Of a stretch of 8,053 nucleotides of DNA, positions 1-6,932 are shown one piece after another; position 1 is the stretch's first letter, and every line of letters begins with the position of its first letter. The DNA is from Candidatus Krumholzibacteriia bacterium. Its GTDB lineage: Bacteria; Krumholzibacteriota; Krumholzibacteria; WVZY01; JAKEHA01. Location of the stretch: the NCBI GenBank assembly GCA_029863355.1, contig JAOTVO010000111.1, positions 1 to 8,053 on the forward strand, given 5' to 3'. The translations under genes and the position numbers were made by a program. The notes beneath the pieces are model-generated. The model was not told the origin of the DNA. It saw nothing but the letters and a program-made list of their open reading frames with translations, and did not search any database.

Positions 1-2
1 AG

Positions 3-749
3 CCCTTCCCGATCGACTTCCGCGCGGGCCCCGACAGCGTGATGATCGATTTTCTCGGCGTCGCGTACGACGTAATCGACAGCGACCTCACGGGCGGAAA
101 ATGGCACCGCTACGACGGCCGGCCGGTCACGTGGCGCATTCCCTACTTCCATACGCAGGTTCCCAAGACCACCGTGCGCCTTCCCGAGGCCTATGTCATT
201 CCTCCCGAGTGGACCGAAGTGATCGACCGCCTGTGGCTGCACGGCGTGCACCTGGCCCGCACGACACGCGAGCGGACGATGGAAGTGGATTCGTACCGCT
301 TCGAGGACGCGCGCTGGCGCAACGATCCCTACGAGGGCCGCCACCCGGTCACGCTGCGCGCCGAGCCCGTTCGCGAGCGGCGCCTGATCCCCTCCGGATC
401 CGTGGTCGTGGACATGAACCAGCCCGCGGCGCGCGTGGCGGCGCATATTCTCGAGCCGGCGGGGCCCGACTCGTACGTCTACTGGGGATTTTTCGACGCG
501 GTCTTCGAGGTCAAGGAATACGTGGAGTCTTACGTGATCGAAGCGATGGCGCGCGAGATGCTGGCGGACAGCGCGCTGGCTCGCGCCTTCGAGGAGCAGA
601 AGCGGGCGGACCCGGCGTTTGCCGCCGACACCGGCGCCATCCGGCGCTGGTTCTACCGGCGCACGCCTTACTGGGACGACCGCGTCGGCGTCTATCCCGT
701 GGGCCGCATCGCGGCGCGCGCCGACGTCGAGGCACTCCTCGGACCCTGA
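3..749 (+). CDS. M14-family metallopeptidase, C-terminal part (5' end outside window)
   Basis: The frame is open from the left edge, so the start is missing; 248 residues are visible and end at TGA 747-749. The internal GTG/ATG at 39-44 lie inside continuous coding sequence and are not the start. The fragment looks like the C-terminal half of the long M14 (zinc carboxypeptidase A-like) proteins seen in Gemmatimonadota-like genomes: a beta-rich stretch with PEAYVIPPEW, a PYEGRHPV turn, then SGSVVVDMNQPAARVAAHIL, YWGFFDAVFEVKEYVESYV and a terminal RRTPYWDDRVGVYPVGRI. In this family the zinc ligands (HxxE and a distal His) and the catalytic Glu sit upstream, so activity cannot be judged here. 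Such proteins are usually exported and cleave C-terminal residues from peptides. The gene converges on the amidohydrolase with 13 bases between stops and no visible terminator. Family assignment comes from recalled motif resemblance; a non-peptidase member of the superfamily is possible. Confidence 0.72.
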   Translation, partial: PFPIDFRAGPDSVMIDFLGVAYDVIDSDLTGGKWHRYDGRPVTWRIPYFHTQVPKTTVRLPEAYVIPPEWTEVIDRLWLHGVHLARTTRERTMEVDSYRFEDARWRNDPYEGRHPVTLRAEPVRERRLIPSGSVVVDMNQPAARVAAHILEPAGPDSYVYWGFFDAVFEVKEYVESYVIEAMAREMLADSALARAFEEQKRADPAFAADTGAIRRWFYRRTPYWDDRVGVYPVGRIAARADVEALLGP

Positions 750-762
750 TCCCGCTCCCGCT

Positions 763-2433
763 TCACGGCGCCTCGTACACGATCGCTCCCCCGACGATCG
801 TGTAGTCCACGCGCACCGCGAGGATCTCCGCCGCCGGCGCGGCGAAGATGTCGCGGTCGAGAACGGTGAGGTCGGCGCGCCGGCCCACCGCGATCGTCCC
901 CAACTCGGCCTCCTGGAACGCCGCGTACGCCGCGCCCACCGTGAACGCGCGCACCGCTTCCTCGACGCTCAAACGCTGCTCGGGGTACCAGCCCCCCTCC
1001 GGCCATCCCTCCGCGTCCTGTCGCGCCGCCGCCGCGTGGATGCCGAGGAGCGGGCTCACGCTCTCCACCGGAAAGTCCGATCCGAACGCCAGCGCGGCGC
1101 CACTGTCGAGAAGCGTGCGCCACGCGTAGGCGCCGCGGATGCGCTCGCCGCCCACGCGGGCCTCCGCCCAGTACATGTCGGAGGTGGCATGCGCGGGCTG
1201 CATGGACGCGATCACGCCCAGCGCGGCGAAGCGCGGGATGTCGTCGGGCGCGAGGACCTGGCAGTGCTCGACGCGGAAGCGCCGGCCGTCATGGTCGGGG
1301 CCGCCGAAGACCGCCGCGTAGGCGTCGAGCGCCATGCGGTTGCCGCGGTCGCCGATGGCGTGCGTGCACATCTGGAAGCCGGCGGCCGCGGCGCGCGCCG
1401 AGAGCGCGCGCAGAGAGTCCGGCGTCGTGATCACCAGCCCCGCCTGCGACGGCTCGTCCGAGTAGGGTTCGAGGAGCGCGGCCCCGCGCGAGCCCAAGGC
1501 GCCGTCGGCGTAGGCCTTGACGGCGCGGATGGTCAGGTAACCGTCCAGCTCGACCGACGGCCCCGCGGCCAGCTGCGCGTCGATCAGATCGGGCTCGTCG
1601 GCGTCGAGCATCGCGTAGACCCGGAGCGTCAGGGCGCCCGCGCGGGCCAGGCGGCGCAGCGAGTCCAGCACGCGCCGCCCCGTGCCGGCGTCGTGCACAC
1701 CGGTGAGCCCCGCCTCGTTGCAGTGCACCACCGCGCTGCGCATCCACGCGTCCAGCTCTTGGTCGGAGGGCTCCGGGATGCGCAGGTAGACCAGGTCCGT
1801 GGCCTTGTCCACGAGGACGCCGGTGGGCTCGCCGCGCGCGTCGCGCAGGATGCGACCGCCGGGCGGGTCGGGTGTGTCGCGCGTCACGCCGGCGATCTCC
1901 AGCGCGGCGCGATTGACCCACGCCGCGTGTCCGTCCACGCGGCGCAGGTAGACCGGGTTCGCGCCCGTCCCCTCCAGATCCTGCCAGGTTGGAAACGCCT
2001 GCGCCTCCCAGTCGTTCTGGTCCCACCCGCGCCCGTAGATCCACTGACCCGGCGCGCTCTCGGCCTGCGCCTCGCGCACGCGCGCGACCACCGCTTCCTT
2101 CGAGCGCGTGCCCGTGAGCTGGAGCGTATGGAGCAAACGTCCCAGGTTGCGCAAATGGCCGTGGGCGTCGACCAGTCCCGGCAGCACCACGCCGCGCGCG
2201 TCGATCCAGCGCGTCGAAGCGCCGGCGTGGGCGCGCGCGCCCGCCTCGTCGCCGACGTACATAATGCGCCCGTCGCGCACGGCCACCGCCTCCGCGCGCG
2301 CCGCGGCGCGCGTCATGGTGACGATCGTGCCGGTGACGATGAGATCCGCCTCCGGGGGCGCCTGCCCTCCGGCGGTGCCGACCATGCGAACCAGGGCGAG
2401 GGCCGCCAGTTGCGGCCGCAAGAGTGACTTCAT
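763..2433 (-). CDS. Exported YtcJ-like amidohydrolase (Amidohydro_3 family)
   Basis: This 556-residue protein has the full length and motif order of the YtcJ/Amidohydro_3 branch of the amidohydrolase superfamily, metal-dependent TIM-barrel enzymes that hydrolyse amide or related C-N bonds. Visible are the metal-binding DAHGH at 89-93 (H91, H93), the lysine in [13 protein letters not shown] (K306), THAIGDRGN (H358), RVEHCQ (H390) and GSDFPVE (D453), all intact. The N-terminal beta-sandwich strand [12 protein letters not shown] (about 29-40) and the C-terminal [16 protein letters not shown] (511-526) are typical. Residues 1-25 resemble a signal peptide ending near AGGQA, so the enzyme probably acts in the periplasm; Arg16 inside the hydrophobic stretch is atypical. 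The ATG is 4 bases downstream of the kinase stop codon, without a good Shine-Dalgarno sequence, suggesting translational coupling. The substrate cannot be deduced: YtcJ-like proteins range from N-substituted formamide deformylases to uncharacterised imidazolonepropionase-like hydrolases. Confidence 0.93.
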   Translation of the reverse strand: MKSLLRPQLAALALVRMVGTAGGQAPPEADLIVTGTIVTMTRAAARAEAVAVRDGRIMYVGDEAGARAHAGASTRWIDARGVVLPGLVDAHGHLRNLGRLLHTLQLTGTRSKEAVVARVREAQAESAPGQWIYGRGWDQNDWEAQAFPTWQDLEGTGANPVYLRRVDGHAAWVNRAALEIAGVTRDTPDPPGGRILRDARGEPTGVLVDKATDLVYLRIPEPSDQELDAWMRSAVVHCNEAGLTGVHDAGTGRRVLDSLRRLARAGALTLRVYAMLDADEPDLIDAQLAAGPSVELDGYLTIRAVKAYADGALGSRGAALLEPYSDEPSQAGLVITTPDSLRALSARAAAAGFQMCTHAIGDRGNRMALDAYAAVFGGPDHDGRRFRVEHCQVLAPDDIPRFAALGVIASMQPAHATSDMYWAEARVGGERIRGAYAWRTLLDSGAALAFGSDFPVESVSPLLGIHAAAARQDAEGWPEGGWYPEQRLSVEEAVRAFTVGAAYAAFQEAELGTIAVGRRADLTVLDRDIFAAPAAEILAVRVDYTIVGGAIVYEAP

Positions 2434-2437
2434 GCGT

Positions 2438-5356
2438 CTACATGGTCCCGCGGGCGAGCAGCGCGTCCAGTCGCGACCGGGCGTCGATGAGCCGGGGTAA
2501 ATCCGCGTCCGCCTTTTCCCAGGTGTTCAGCAGGCGACGGTAGTAGGCGATGGCCTGCTGGGTGTCGCCCGCACCCTCGTAGGCGCGGCCCAGGAAGTAG
2601 TAGCAGGCGGGCACCAGCATGGCGTGTTCCAGCGTGACGACGGGGTCGTCTACGACGGGTCGCAGGTGGCGGATGGCCCCGCGGTACTCGCCCGCCTCCA
2701 CCTCGCACCACGCCGTGGCAAACCGCGCCGAGTAGAGCGACCTGGGGGCATGCTCGCCCAGGTGACCGGCCAGGCTATCGACGAGGGCCGAGGCCTCGGC
2801 GCAGTGTTCCGAGATCGCGAGCCGTGCCACCCGCTGCACACCGTCGTCGAAGGCGTCGCTGGACGCGCTGTCGACCTCGGCCAGGGCGGCGCGCGAGCGC
2901 GCTTCGTCCCCGTCGAGCAGGTACATGATGGCCAGCTGCCTGTAATACCAGCTCTTCTTGTACGTCTCGGGGAAGGCGAGCGTCTGTTCCATGACCTCGC
3001 GCATCTTCTCGGTGTCCTGCCAGCCCCAGAAGTAGAGCCCCGCCTTCATCATTATCGTGCCCATGAGCTGCGCCGAGTCCAGCGAGGTCGTAGCGGTCAT
3101 CGCTTCCATGCCCCGGTCGAACGTGGCCAGGGCATCCCGGTAGCGTCCCATGTAGGGGTAGACGCCGAGTCCCAGCGTGCGTCCCGAGGCGACCTGCGTC
3201 ATGTACTCCTCCGACTCCATCCCCTTCGCCGCTACCGCCAGGGCCAGGTCCGGCCGGCCCAGGGAGAGGTACACCTCGGCCAGACGCGACCCCATCGTGT
3301 GGCTCTTGTCCGACTGCGCGCGCGCGCTCAATAGGGTTTCCAGCGCCTTCTCGCGCTCGCCGTCGCGGAACTGGGTGTAGCCGAGGTTCTCGTAGGCCTC
3401 CGGTGACGGGTGCGCGTCCACCCACCGCTCTGCGGTGAGCTTTGCCTGTGCCATGTGGTTCGAGTAGAGGTGCGCCCAGGTGAGGTGCTGGAGCGCGCGC
3501 TCGAAGGTCGGATCCAGGGCCAGCACGCGGTCGAAATAGACGATCGACGAGTCCATCTCGTTGGTGTGGAACATGGCGTCGCCGATCCCGAAGAGCATCT
3601 CCTTGTCCTGCGGGTAGCGGACCGCCATCTCGCGCAGGATCGGCAGCTGCGCGTCGAAACCCTTGTTGAGGGCCGCGTCCAGGGTGCGCACCAAGTAGCG
3701 CTCCTTCTCCGGGATGCGGGCGATGTCGGCCATGGCATGCGCCACGTGCTCCCGCGCCTTGTCGAGCTGTCCGCGCGACCACCACTCCACGTAGGCCAGC
3801 CGCCAGTACGCCAGCGCGAACGTGGAGTCGATCTCGACGGCTCGCGCAAACTGCGCGCTCGCCTCCGCGAAATCGATCTGGTCAATCGCCTCCTCGCCAT
3901 CGAAGTACGCCTGGTAGGCGTCAAGGTCCACCGTCGTTACGTCCCCCACCGGCGTGGTCGCCGCCACCGCTTCCGGCGCCTCGCGCAGATCGATGCGGAG
4001 GTCGCCGGCGATCTTGTCGATCATGCGCGGGATGTTCTCCTGTCCCCGGCCCTCCTCCTTGGTGGTGAAGAGGTAGCGGTTCTCGCGCGTATCGAGCACC
4101 TTGACGTCGATCGTGTACAGGTCGCCGAAGCGGCGGATGGACGGGATCACCATGGCGTCGATGCCGGCCGCGCGGCAGATCTCCTGGCCCGCCGACTCGT
4201 CGATGCGCGCGATGCCGCTGCCTCCGCCTTCGCGGCCTGTATCGCGGCCCGCGTCGCGTCCCAACGAACGCAGGACGTCGAACATCCGCGTGCGCGTCAT
4301 CACCGAGAGCCGGCGCGACTGCTCCAGCGACGTGATCAGCATGCCCGAGAGCCCGTCCAGCGCGGGCTCGTCGGTGTCGTTGACGAAGTCGATCACCGCG
4401 ATGGGCACGCGCGCCTGGCTGCCGGCGTCCTTGACGAACAGGAAATCGTAGGCGAGGAACGCCAGGATCAAGCCTGCGAGGATGCCCAGGGGCACGGCAA
4501 ACACGCGCGGGCGCCGCCGCTCGGCGACGCGCCGGCGGCCGGTCACGCGGCCGCGAGCCCGCCTCAGCACCTCGATGACTTCGTCCAGCGTCGGGTAGCG
4601 ATCGGCCGGATTCTTTTCCAGACAGCGCTCGACGATCTCGACCACGTAAGCCGGAACCCCCGGGCGCGCATCGGCGATCGGCTGCGGCGCTTCGTTGAGA
4701 ATGGAGTAGATCACCGCCGACTCGTAGTCCCCGCGGAAGGGGAGGTGCCCGGCGAGCATCTCGTAGAGCACCACGCCCAGCGACCAGATGTCCGTGCGCT
4801 GGTCCACCGCCTCCCCCCGGGCCTGCTCCGGCGACATGTAGGCGGAGGTGCCGCCCGACGACATGCGCTCCTCGGGCTTGGGCTGGCCCTGCAGCCGGGC
4901 CAGACCGAAGTCCATGATCACCGCCTGGCCCGATGCGTCGATCATGATGTTGGCGCTCTTGATGTCGCGGTGGATCATGCGCTTGGCGTGCGCCTGGCTC
5001 AGTCCCCGGGCGATCTGGACGGCGTAGCCCAGCGCGTCGCCCACGTCGATCTCGCCGGAGAGAACGTGGTCGCGCAGTGTGCGCCCGTCCACGTAGGCCA
5101 TGGCGATGAAGGCCTGGCCCTCGTGCTCGTTGATCTCGTAGATGGTACAGATATTGGGGTGGTGCAGGCCCGCCGCCGCGCGCGCCTCGTTGGCGAGGCG
5201 CTCCTTCTCCTGCTCGCCGCCGAGCAGCTGCGGGTTGAGGAATTTGAGCGCGACGGTGCGCCCCAGCTTGGTGTCCTCGGCCTTGTACACGACGCCCATC
5301 CCGCCCTCGCCGAGCTTCTCAGTGACCTGGTAGTGGAGGATCTTCTGGCCGATCAT
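2438..5356 (-). CDS. Transmembrane serine/threonine protein kinase with FlgO/TolB-N-like segment and TPR repeats
   Basis: This 972-residue PknB-type (Hanks) kinase has a cytoplasmic catalytic domain at about 9-266: glycine loop GEGGMGVV (16-23), VALK lysine K38, helix-C E57, catalytic loop HRDIKSAN (129-136), DFG (149-151), GGTSAYMSPEQ (168-178) with likely activation-loop Thr/Ser sites, and DIWSLGVVLYEM (189-200). All catalytic residues are present. After a basic stretch (265-284) one membrane helix spans about 285-307. Next comes a segment beginning VPIAVIDFVNDTDEP (317-331) that resembles the FlgO/TolB-N/CsgG-like fold found behind such kinases, running to about 457. The rest, about 478-972, is alpha-helical with recognisable TPR units (for example 490-523, 601-633, 651-680, 920-945). 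By topology the TPR half should be periplasmic. The start is set by an AGGAG 9 bases upstream; a longer in-frame extension to 5800 is arginine-rich and overlaps the phosphatase gene, so it is rejected. It likely pairs with the adjacent PP2C phosphatase; its substrates are unknown. Confidence 0.93.
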   Translation of the reverse strand: MIGQKILHYQVTEKLGEGGMGVVYKAEDTKLGRTVALKFLNPQLLGGEQEKERLANEARAAAGLHHPNICTIYEINEHEGQAFIAMAYVDGRTLRDHVLSGEIDVGDALGYAVQIARGLSQAHAKRMIHRDIKSANIMIDASGQAVIMDFGLARLQGQPKPEERMSSGGTSAYMSPEQARGEAVDQRTDIWSLGVVLYEMLAGHLPFRGDYESAVIYSILNEAPQPIADARPGVPAYVVEIVERCLEKNPADRYPTLDEVIEVLRRARGRVTGRRRVAERRRPRVFAVPLGILAGLILAFLAYDFLFVKDAGSQARVPIAVIDFVNDTDEPALDGLSGMLITSLEQSRRLSVMTRTRMFDVLRSLGRDAGRDTGREGGGSGIARIDESAGQEICRAAGIDAMVIPSIRRFGDLYTIDVKVLDTRENRYLFTTKEEGRGQENIPRMIDKIAGDLRIDLREAPEAVAATTPVGDVTTVDLDAYQAYFDGEEAIDQIDFAEASAQFARAVEIDSTFALAYWRLAYVEWWSRGQLDKAREHVAHAMADIARIPEKERYLVRTLDAALNKGFDAQLPILREMAVRYPQDKEMLFGIGDAMFHTNEMDSSIVYFDRVLALDPTFERALQHLTWAHLYSNHMAQAKLTAERWVDAHPSPEAYENLGYTQFRDGEREKALETLLSARAQSDKSHTMGSRLAEVYLSLGRPDLALAVAAKGMESEEYMTQVASGRTLGLGVYPYMGRYRDALATFDRGMEAMTATTSLDSAQLMGTIMMKAGLYFWGWQDTEKMREVMEQTLAFPETYKKSWYYRQLAIMYLLDGDEARSRAALAEVDSASSDAFDDGVQRVARLAISEHCAEASALVDSLAGHLGEHAPRSLYSARFATAWCEVEAGEYRGAIRHLRPVVDDPVVTLEHAMLVPACYYFLGRAYEGAGDTQQAIAYYRRLLNTWEKADADLPRLIDARSRLDALLARGTM

Positions 5357-5365
5357 GGTTTCTGG

Positions 5366-5370
5366 CTCCT
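5366..5370 (-). promoter_or_regulatory. Ribosome binding site of the kinase gene
   Basis: AGGAG (CTCCT on the plus strand) lies 9 bases before the ATG at 5356-5354. It decides the start: the open frame continues 148 codons further upstream, but that stretch lacks kinase-family sequence and overlaps the upstream gene, while MIGQKILHYQVTEKLGEGG is a standard N-terminus for these kinases. Confidence 0.8.
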
Positions 5371-5407
5371 GGAGACGAGGTGGCGCCGGGTCCCGGCAGC
5401 TTCCCCC

Positions 5408-5439
5408 TGTATACGTTCGAGATGGGTGGGCGGTTTCAA
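5408..5439 (-). promoter_or_regulatory. Weak candidate promoter for the kinase-amidohydrolase pair
   Basis: In the 92-base gap after the phosphatase stop, the minus strand shows TTGAAA (plus-strand 5434-5439) and TATACA (5408-5413), both close to sigma-70 hexamers but 20 bases apart, longer than the usual 16-18. The GTATAC reading one base earlier gives 19. The -35-like hexamer sits inside an inverted repeat, CGGTT-TC-AACCG (5431-5442), which could be a small operator. This is a relatively AT-rich spot in a GC-rich gap. It could give the kinase expression independent of the phosphatase, but the spacing makes it uncertain. Confidence 0.25.
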
Positions 5440-5448
5440 CCGAAGCGG

Positions 5449-6792
5449 TCAGTCGTTGCGCTTGACCACGACCAGGGTGAGGTCGTCGAGCTGCTCGGTC
5501 TCGCCCTCGTGCGCGTTGACGGCGTCGACGATGCGGTCGATGAGCGCCGCCGCGGGCTCCTCGCGGTGCTCGTTTACCAGCGCGATCAGACGCGATTCCC
5601 CGAAGGGGTGGTCGAATTCGTTGGTGGCGTCCGAGATGCCGTCGGAGAAGACGACGAGGATGTCGCCTGCGGCGAGCGCGATGCGCTCCTCGTCGTAGGA
5701 GAAGCCCTCGATGACGCCCAGGGCCATGCCGCCCGTCTCCAGGCGCGTGACGTCGCCATTCGCGGAGATGAGGATGGGGTTCTCGTGTCCCGCGTTGCAA
5801 AACGACAGCCGGTTCTCGCCCGGGTCGAGCACGCCGTAGAAGAGCGTGGCGAACTTCTCGGGATCGGTGCTCTGATGGATGAGCGTGTTCGCACGAGCGA
5901 TGGTCTCGCTCACCGCGGACGCGACCACGGATTGGCCGCGGAGCGTGGCCTGCAGATTGGCCATCAGCAGCGAGGCGGGCAGACCCTTGCCCGAGACGTC
6001 ACCCAGGCACAGGGCCAGGCGGTCCTGCGCCAGAACGACGAAATCGAAGTAGTCGCCGCCCACCAACTGCGCGGGAATGGTCCGGGCGGCGATGTCGTAG
6101 CGCTCCACCGCGGGCGGCGTCTTCGGCAGCAGGTCCAGCTGGATCTGCGCCGCCAGCCGCACCTGCTCGCGGATGGTCGCGTACGCCTTCTCCTCTTCGT
6201 AGAGGCGCGCATTCTCGATGATCTGCGCGGATTGCCCGGCGATGATGGCCAGCAGCCGCTGATCCTCCTGGCCGAAGCCGCTTTTGGCCTTCTTATTATA
6301 GGACGTGACCACGCCGATCAACTCCGACTTGACCATCAGCGGAACGCAGAGAATAGAGTGGATGGTGTCGTCCCACTTGAGCCCGCGAAAGCGCTCGTCG
6401 TGCGTGGGGTCATTGGTCAAGAGCGGGCGCTTGTACAGGTGCATCCAGCCCAGCAGGTTCTCATTGACGTGGTAGTGCGGGTGCTCGGAGGAACTGGTCA
6501 TGGCGCGCACGAGCGTGCGCATGGGCTGGTTGGCGTCCCGGTCCACCAGGGTGACCACGGTCTGCTCGGCCTGCACGGCGCGCATCGAGCGGTCCACGAT
6601 CTTGCGGATGATGTCCTGGGAGTCGACCGACGCGCCGATGGCCCGCGAAAGGTCGTTCAGGATGGAGAGCTCCTCGACGGCCCGGCGCAGCTGCTGGTTC
6701 TCTTCGCGCAGCAGCACGATCTCGCTGTCGGCGCCGTGCTCCCCCGGGGCATCCGCGCGTCCACGTCTCTGCAAAAATCGTTTTGGGCTCAT
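5449..6792 (-). CDS. GAF-domain PP2C-type serine/threonine phosphatase (RsbU/SpoIIE family)
   Basis: The 447-residue protein has three parts. Residues about 22-55 form a Glu/Arg/Leu-rich coiled-coil linker (ADSEIVLLREENQQLRRAVE). Residues about 56-197 form a GAF sensor domain, with HSILCVPLMVKSELIGVV (145-162) and the closing FGQEDQRLLAIIAGQSAQIIE helix. A signalling helix (198-225, with AQIQLDLLPKTPP) leads to the SpoIIE/RsbU-type PP2C domain (226-445). Its metal-binding acidic residues are intact: VGGDYFD (D247, D250), GDVSGKGLPASLLMA (D265), FCNAGHENP (331-339), FSDGISDATN (D384, D388) and QLDDLTL (D436, D437). There is no membrane segment, so it is cytoplasmic. Family members dephosphorylate phosphoserine or phosphothreonine proteins, classically STAS anti-sigma antagonists. 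No such partner is visible nearby; the adjacent kinase or its targets are the obvious candidates. An in-frame TAG (6807-6805) bars any longer start. It is 92 bases upstream of the kinase gene on the same strand. Confidence 0.93.
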   Translation of the reverse strand: MSPKRFLQRRGRADAPGEHGADSEIVLLREENQQLRRAVEELSILNDLSRAIGASVDSQDIIRKIVDRSMRAVQAEQTVVTLVDRDANQPMRTLVRAMTSSSEHPHYHVNENLLGWMHLYKRPLLTNDPTHDERFRGLKWDDTIHSILCVPLMVKSELIGVVTSYNKKAKSGFGQEDQRLLAIIAGQSAQIIENARLYEEEKAYATIREQVRLAAQIQLDLLPKTPPAVERYDIAARTIPAQLVGGDYFDFVVLAQDRLALCLGDVSGKGLPASLLMANLQATLRGQSVVASAVSETIARANTLIHQSTDPEKFATLFYGVLDPGENRLSFCNAGHENPILISANGDVTRLETGGMALGVIEGFSYDEERIALAAGDILVVFSDGISDATNEFDHPFGESRLIALVNEHREEPAAALIDRIVDAVNAHEGETEQLDDLTLVVVKRND

Positions 6793-6811
6793 CGCTCGGG
6801 GGCGCTATCCT
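6783..6811 (+). promoter_or_regulatory. Weak candidate promoter for the YjbQ-like gene
   Basis: TTGGGC (6783-6788; 3 of 6 to TTGACA) and TATCCT (6806-6811; 4 of 6 to TATAAT) are separated by 17 bases on the plus strand. This overlaps the start codon and Shine-Dalgarno region of the divergent phosphatase gene. If used, the leader would be about 115 bases and include the palindromes at 6891-6927, and transcription of the two genes would overlap. Support is thin. Confidence 0.2.
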
Positions 6812-6814
6812 CCT
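6809..6814 (-). promoter_or_regulatory. Distant Shine-Dalgarno sequence of the phosphatase gene
   Basis: A perfect AGGAGG (CCTCCT on the plus strand) lies 16 bases before the ATG at 6792-6790, much further than the usual 5-10. An in-frame TAG at 6807-6805 and the absence of ATG, GTG or TTG between it and the ATG mean no better-placed start exists. Either spacing is relaxed, or initiation depends on other leader features. Confidence 0.4.
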
Positions 6815-6848
6815 GCCGGGTCCACCCGCTGCGCCGACGGTCCTATGC

Positions 6849-6877
6849 AGTATCGAACGTCCGGACGCCGAAGGCAA
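6849..6877 (-). promoter_or_regulatory. Candidate sigma-70-like promoter of the phosphatase-kinase-amidohydrolase cluster
   Basis: On the minus strand TTGCCT (plus-strand 6872-6877; 4 of 6 matches to TTGACA) is followed after exactly 17 bases by GATACT (6849-6854; 4 of 6 matches to TATAAT). Transcription would begin near 6842, giving a leader of about 50 bases before the phosphatase ATG, which contains the AGGAGG. It lies in the divergent gap shared with the YjbQ-like gene. This rests on consensus matching by eye. Confidence 0.4.
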
Positions 6878-6890
6878 GTCCGCTCTCGGG

Positions 6891-6906
6891 CGCCGGCCGG
6901 CCGGCG
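6891..6906. repeat. Perfect 16-bp GC palindrome
   Basis: The sequence CGCCGGCCGGCCGGCG reads identically on both strands. It lies between the two divergent genes, 26 bases before the YjbQ-like start and about 14 bases upstream of the proposed -35 of the phosphatase promoter. It could be an operator or a hairpin in the leader. It is pure G/C in a GC-rich genome, so chance is a serious alternative. Confidence 0.5.
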
Positions 6907-6912
6907 GCGCGT

Positions 6913-6927
6913 CGCGGGGATCCCGCG
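6913..6927 (+). promoter_or_regulatory. Hairpin just upstream of the YjbQ-like start
   Basis: CGCGGG (6913-6918) pairs with CCCGCG (6922-6927) around a GAT loop, ending 5 bases before the ATG at 6933. It encloses GGGGA (6916-6920), the only Shine-Dalgarno-like sequence for this gene. If it folds in the mRNA it would limit ribosome access. No T-run follows, so it is not a terminator. Confidence 0.35.
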
Positions 6928-6932
6928 CCGCC

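Noticed and set aside
750..762. Bidirectional terminator between the convergent M14 and amidohydrolase genes
   Set aside because: Only 13 bases separate the stop codons and they contain no inverted repeat; termination must use sequence inside a gene or Rho.
619..2427. A 602-codon open frame on the plus strand opposite the amidohydrolase gene
   Set aside because: Its product is dominated by Arg, Val, His, Ala and Gly with no domain-like pattern, as expected for the antisense of a GC-rich gene. The minus-strand frame carries a complete set of amidohydrolase motifs.
3410..5698. A 762-codon open frame on the plus strand opposite the kinase gene
   Set aside because: Composition is typical of a GC-rich antisense shadow and it runs across two real genes; no start signal or motif supports it.
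5357..5800. A 148-residue N-terminal extension of the kinase
   Set aside because: It is arginine/proline/histidine-rich, overlaps the 3' end of the phosphatase gene in another frame, and ignores the well-placed AGGAG and canonical kinase start at 5356.
6783..6932. A 50-residue N-terminal extension of the YjbQ-like protein from a TTG
   Set aside because: Family proteins start about where the ATG at 6933 lies; the extension overlaps the divergent gene start and is low-complexity.
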